Positions 62,988 through 64,000 of a DNA stretch of 64,000 nucleotides are shown here, piece by piece; position 1 is the stretch's first letter, and the number at the start of each line of letters is the position of its first letter. The DNA comes from Hymenobacter sp. DG25B. GTDB lineage: Bacteria; Bacteroidota; Bacteroidia; Cytophagales; Hymenobacteraceae. The stretch covers positions 620,001 to 684,000 of the forward strand of contig NZ_CP010054.1 of assembly GCF_000801315.1 (NCBI RefSeq), in the 5' to 3' direction. A program made the position numbers and the translations under genes. The notes beneath the pieces were generated by a model, which saw only the letters and a program-made list of their open reading frames with translations, ran no database searches and had not been told where the DNA came from.

Positions 62988-64000
62988 ATGGAAACCGGAT
63001 TTACCAAGTGGATCATCGTTATAACGGTGGTTATGTGCTGCTTGCTGGAGCTGATTGATACCAGCATTGTGAACGTGGCGCTTACCCAGATGATGGGTAA
63101 CCTCTCGGCCACGCAGCAGGAGGTAAGCTGGGTGGTGGCGTCCTACGCCATTGCCAACGTTATTGTAATTCCAATGACGGGCTTTCTGGCCGAGCAGTTC
63201 GGCCGCAAGAATTACTACCTGTTCTCGGTAATACTCTTCACCCTGGCCTCGGTAGCGTGCGGCCAGAGCACCAATATCTGGGAGCTGGTGGCCTTCCGCT
63301 TTATTCAGGGTGTGGGCGGCGGCGCCCTCATGGCTACCTCCCAGGCTATTCTCATTGATACATTCCCGCCCAGCCAGCTGGCGCTGGGCCAGGCGCTGTT
63401 TGGCATGGGCGTTATCATTGGCCCCACCATTGGCCCTACTTTGGGCGGCTGGATTGTAGATAACTACGACTGGCCCTGGATTTTCTACGTGAACGTGCCG
63501 GTGGGCATTATGGCCTCCATTTTCACCATCCTGTTTATCCGCGACCCGGAACGCATCAAGAACGCCATACCCAGGCCCCTGCGCGAAATTGACTGGGCTG
63601 GCGTCTTTCTCCTGATTCTGGGTGTAGGCTCGCTGCAGTACGTGCTGGAGCAAGGCGAAAGCAAGGATTGGTTTGAGGACGGCAACATCATTCTGTTCAC
63701 CTTCCTCACCGTTATTGGCCTGGTGGGCTTTATCTGGCGCGAGCTTACGGCCAAGCAGCCTATTGTAGACCTGCGGGTGCTGGGCAAGAGCCGGAACCTG
63801 GCCGTGGGCGCCTTCCTGTCGTTTATTCTGGGTTTCGGGCTGTTTGCCTCCGTGTTTGTATTCCCTATTTTCTGCCAGCGCATCCTGGGCTTCTCGGCCG
63901 CGCAAACCGGCGAAATTCTATTGCCCGGCGCACTGCTCTCCGGCTTTATGATGCCTGTAGTGGGCAAGGCTATTCAGAAGGGCGTGTCGCAGAAGTTTAT
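62988..64000 (+). CDS. emrB: EmrB/QacA-type MFS drug transporter (partial)
   Basis: The first 337 codons of a DHA2-family (14-TM) major facilitator, cut by the window end. The N-terminal helix (KWIIVITVVMCCLLELIDTSIVNVAL) contains the DHA2 motif LDTSIVN-like; motif A follows as GFLAEQFGRKNYY, and motif C as GxxxGPTIGPTLGG. With TolC and EmrA it would make a proton-driven tripartite exporter of hydrophobic compounds. The ATG at 62988 is just after repeat F. Eight to nine helices are visible; the rest is outside the window. Confidence 0.93.
   Translation, partial: METGFTKWIIVITVVMCCLLELIDTSIVNVALTQMMGNLSATQQEVSWVVASYAIANVIVIPMTGFLAEQFGRKNYYLFSVILFTLASVACGQSTNIWELVAFRFIQGVGGGALMATSQAILIDTFPPSQLALGQALFGMGVIIGPTIGPTLGGWIVDNYDWPWIFYVNVPVGIMASIFTILFIRDPERIKNAIPRPLREIDWAGVFLLILGVGSLQYVLEQGESKDWFEDGNIILFTFLTVIGLVGFIWRELTAKQPIVDLRVLGKSRNLAVGAFLSFILGFGLFASVFVFPIFCQRILGFSAAQTGEILLPGALLSGFMMPVVGKAIQKGVSQKF

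Overview
The window comes from a bacterium of the Bacteroidota, most likely a Hymenobacter-like member of the Cytophagales. The evidence is the high-GC coding sequence, promoters of the Bacteroidota type (TTTG-N20-TAnnTTTG), near absence of Shine-Dalgarno sequences, and typical families: a TonB-dependent receptor with a carboxypeptidase-like N-terminal domain, DUF4142 lipoproteins, a MoxR/DUF58/Bat-like operon, DUF349, DUF2795, EttA and a lycopene cyclase. It is mostly ordinary chromosome. No rRNA, tRNA, CRISPR array, prophage or intact insertion sequence was seen.

Layout. 0-11 kb: membrane protein and AlkB-like oxygenase; TonB receptor; kynurenine 3-monooxygenase; a dolichyldiphosphatase-like PAP2 protein; sigma-54 (RpoN); AsnRS; a Rof/YaeO-like Rho-binding protein. 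11-25 kb: UvrA; a three-gene lipoprotein operon with two DUF4142 proteins; PaaG-like isomerase and IspD; a five-residue-repeat protein; QueA; MacB-like permease; LOG-family hydrolase; lycopene cyclase. 25-35 kb: orphan ABC ATPase, DUF2795, DUF349, EttA, PAS histidine kinase, inorganic pyrophosphatase, small proteins, then an ECF sigma factor followed by a membrane protein that joins an anti-sigma-like N-terminus to a trypsin-like protease. 35-44 kb: one minus-strand operon DUF4159 > MoxR > DUF58 > BatA-like > DUF4175-like > 593-aa membrane protein. 44-52 kb: two paralogous TldE/TldD pairs, with a broken GIY-YIG gene between them. 52-57 kb: McrB/McrC restriction pair and an M1 aminopeptidase. 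57-64 kb: a GAF-GAF-AAA+ sigma-54 activator divergent from a tolC-usp-emrA-emrB efflux operon, the last gene cut by the window end.

The least expected layer is a set of short repeats in the intergenic gaps. There are hairpin families of about 70-115 bp in pairs (A at 24.7 and 44.6 kb; B at 41.9 and 43.0 kb; C at 47.8 and 48.2 kb) and looser word-like repeats (D at 51.5-51.7 kb; E at 52.74-52.86 kb; F at 62.48 and 62.96 kb). Family C brackets the GIY-YIG pseudogene. Family F brackets a four-helix-bundle (S23/Avd-like) gene that splits emrA from emrB. Family E fills the mcrB-mcrC gap from stop codon to start codon. This looks like a population of small non-autonomous elements, two of them carrying a small protein gene; their mobility is inferred, not shown.

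Regulation that can be read: a perfect 15-bp inverted repeat and a -24/-12-like site lie between the sigma-54 activator and the efflux operon, and RpoN is in the same window. A 9-bp inverted repeat lies between the ECF sigma factor and a divergent Thr-rich lipoprotein. Both TldD paralogues carry a twin-arginine signal while their TldE partners do not, which would fit co-export of a folded complex.
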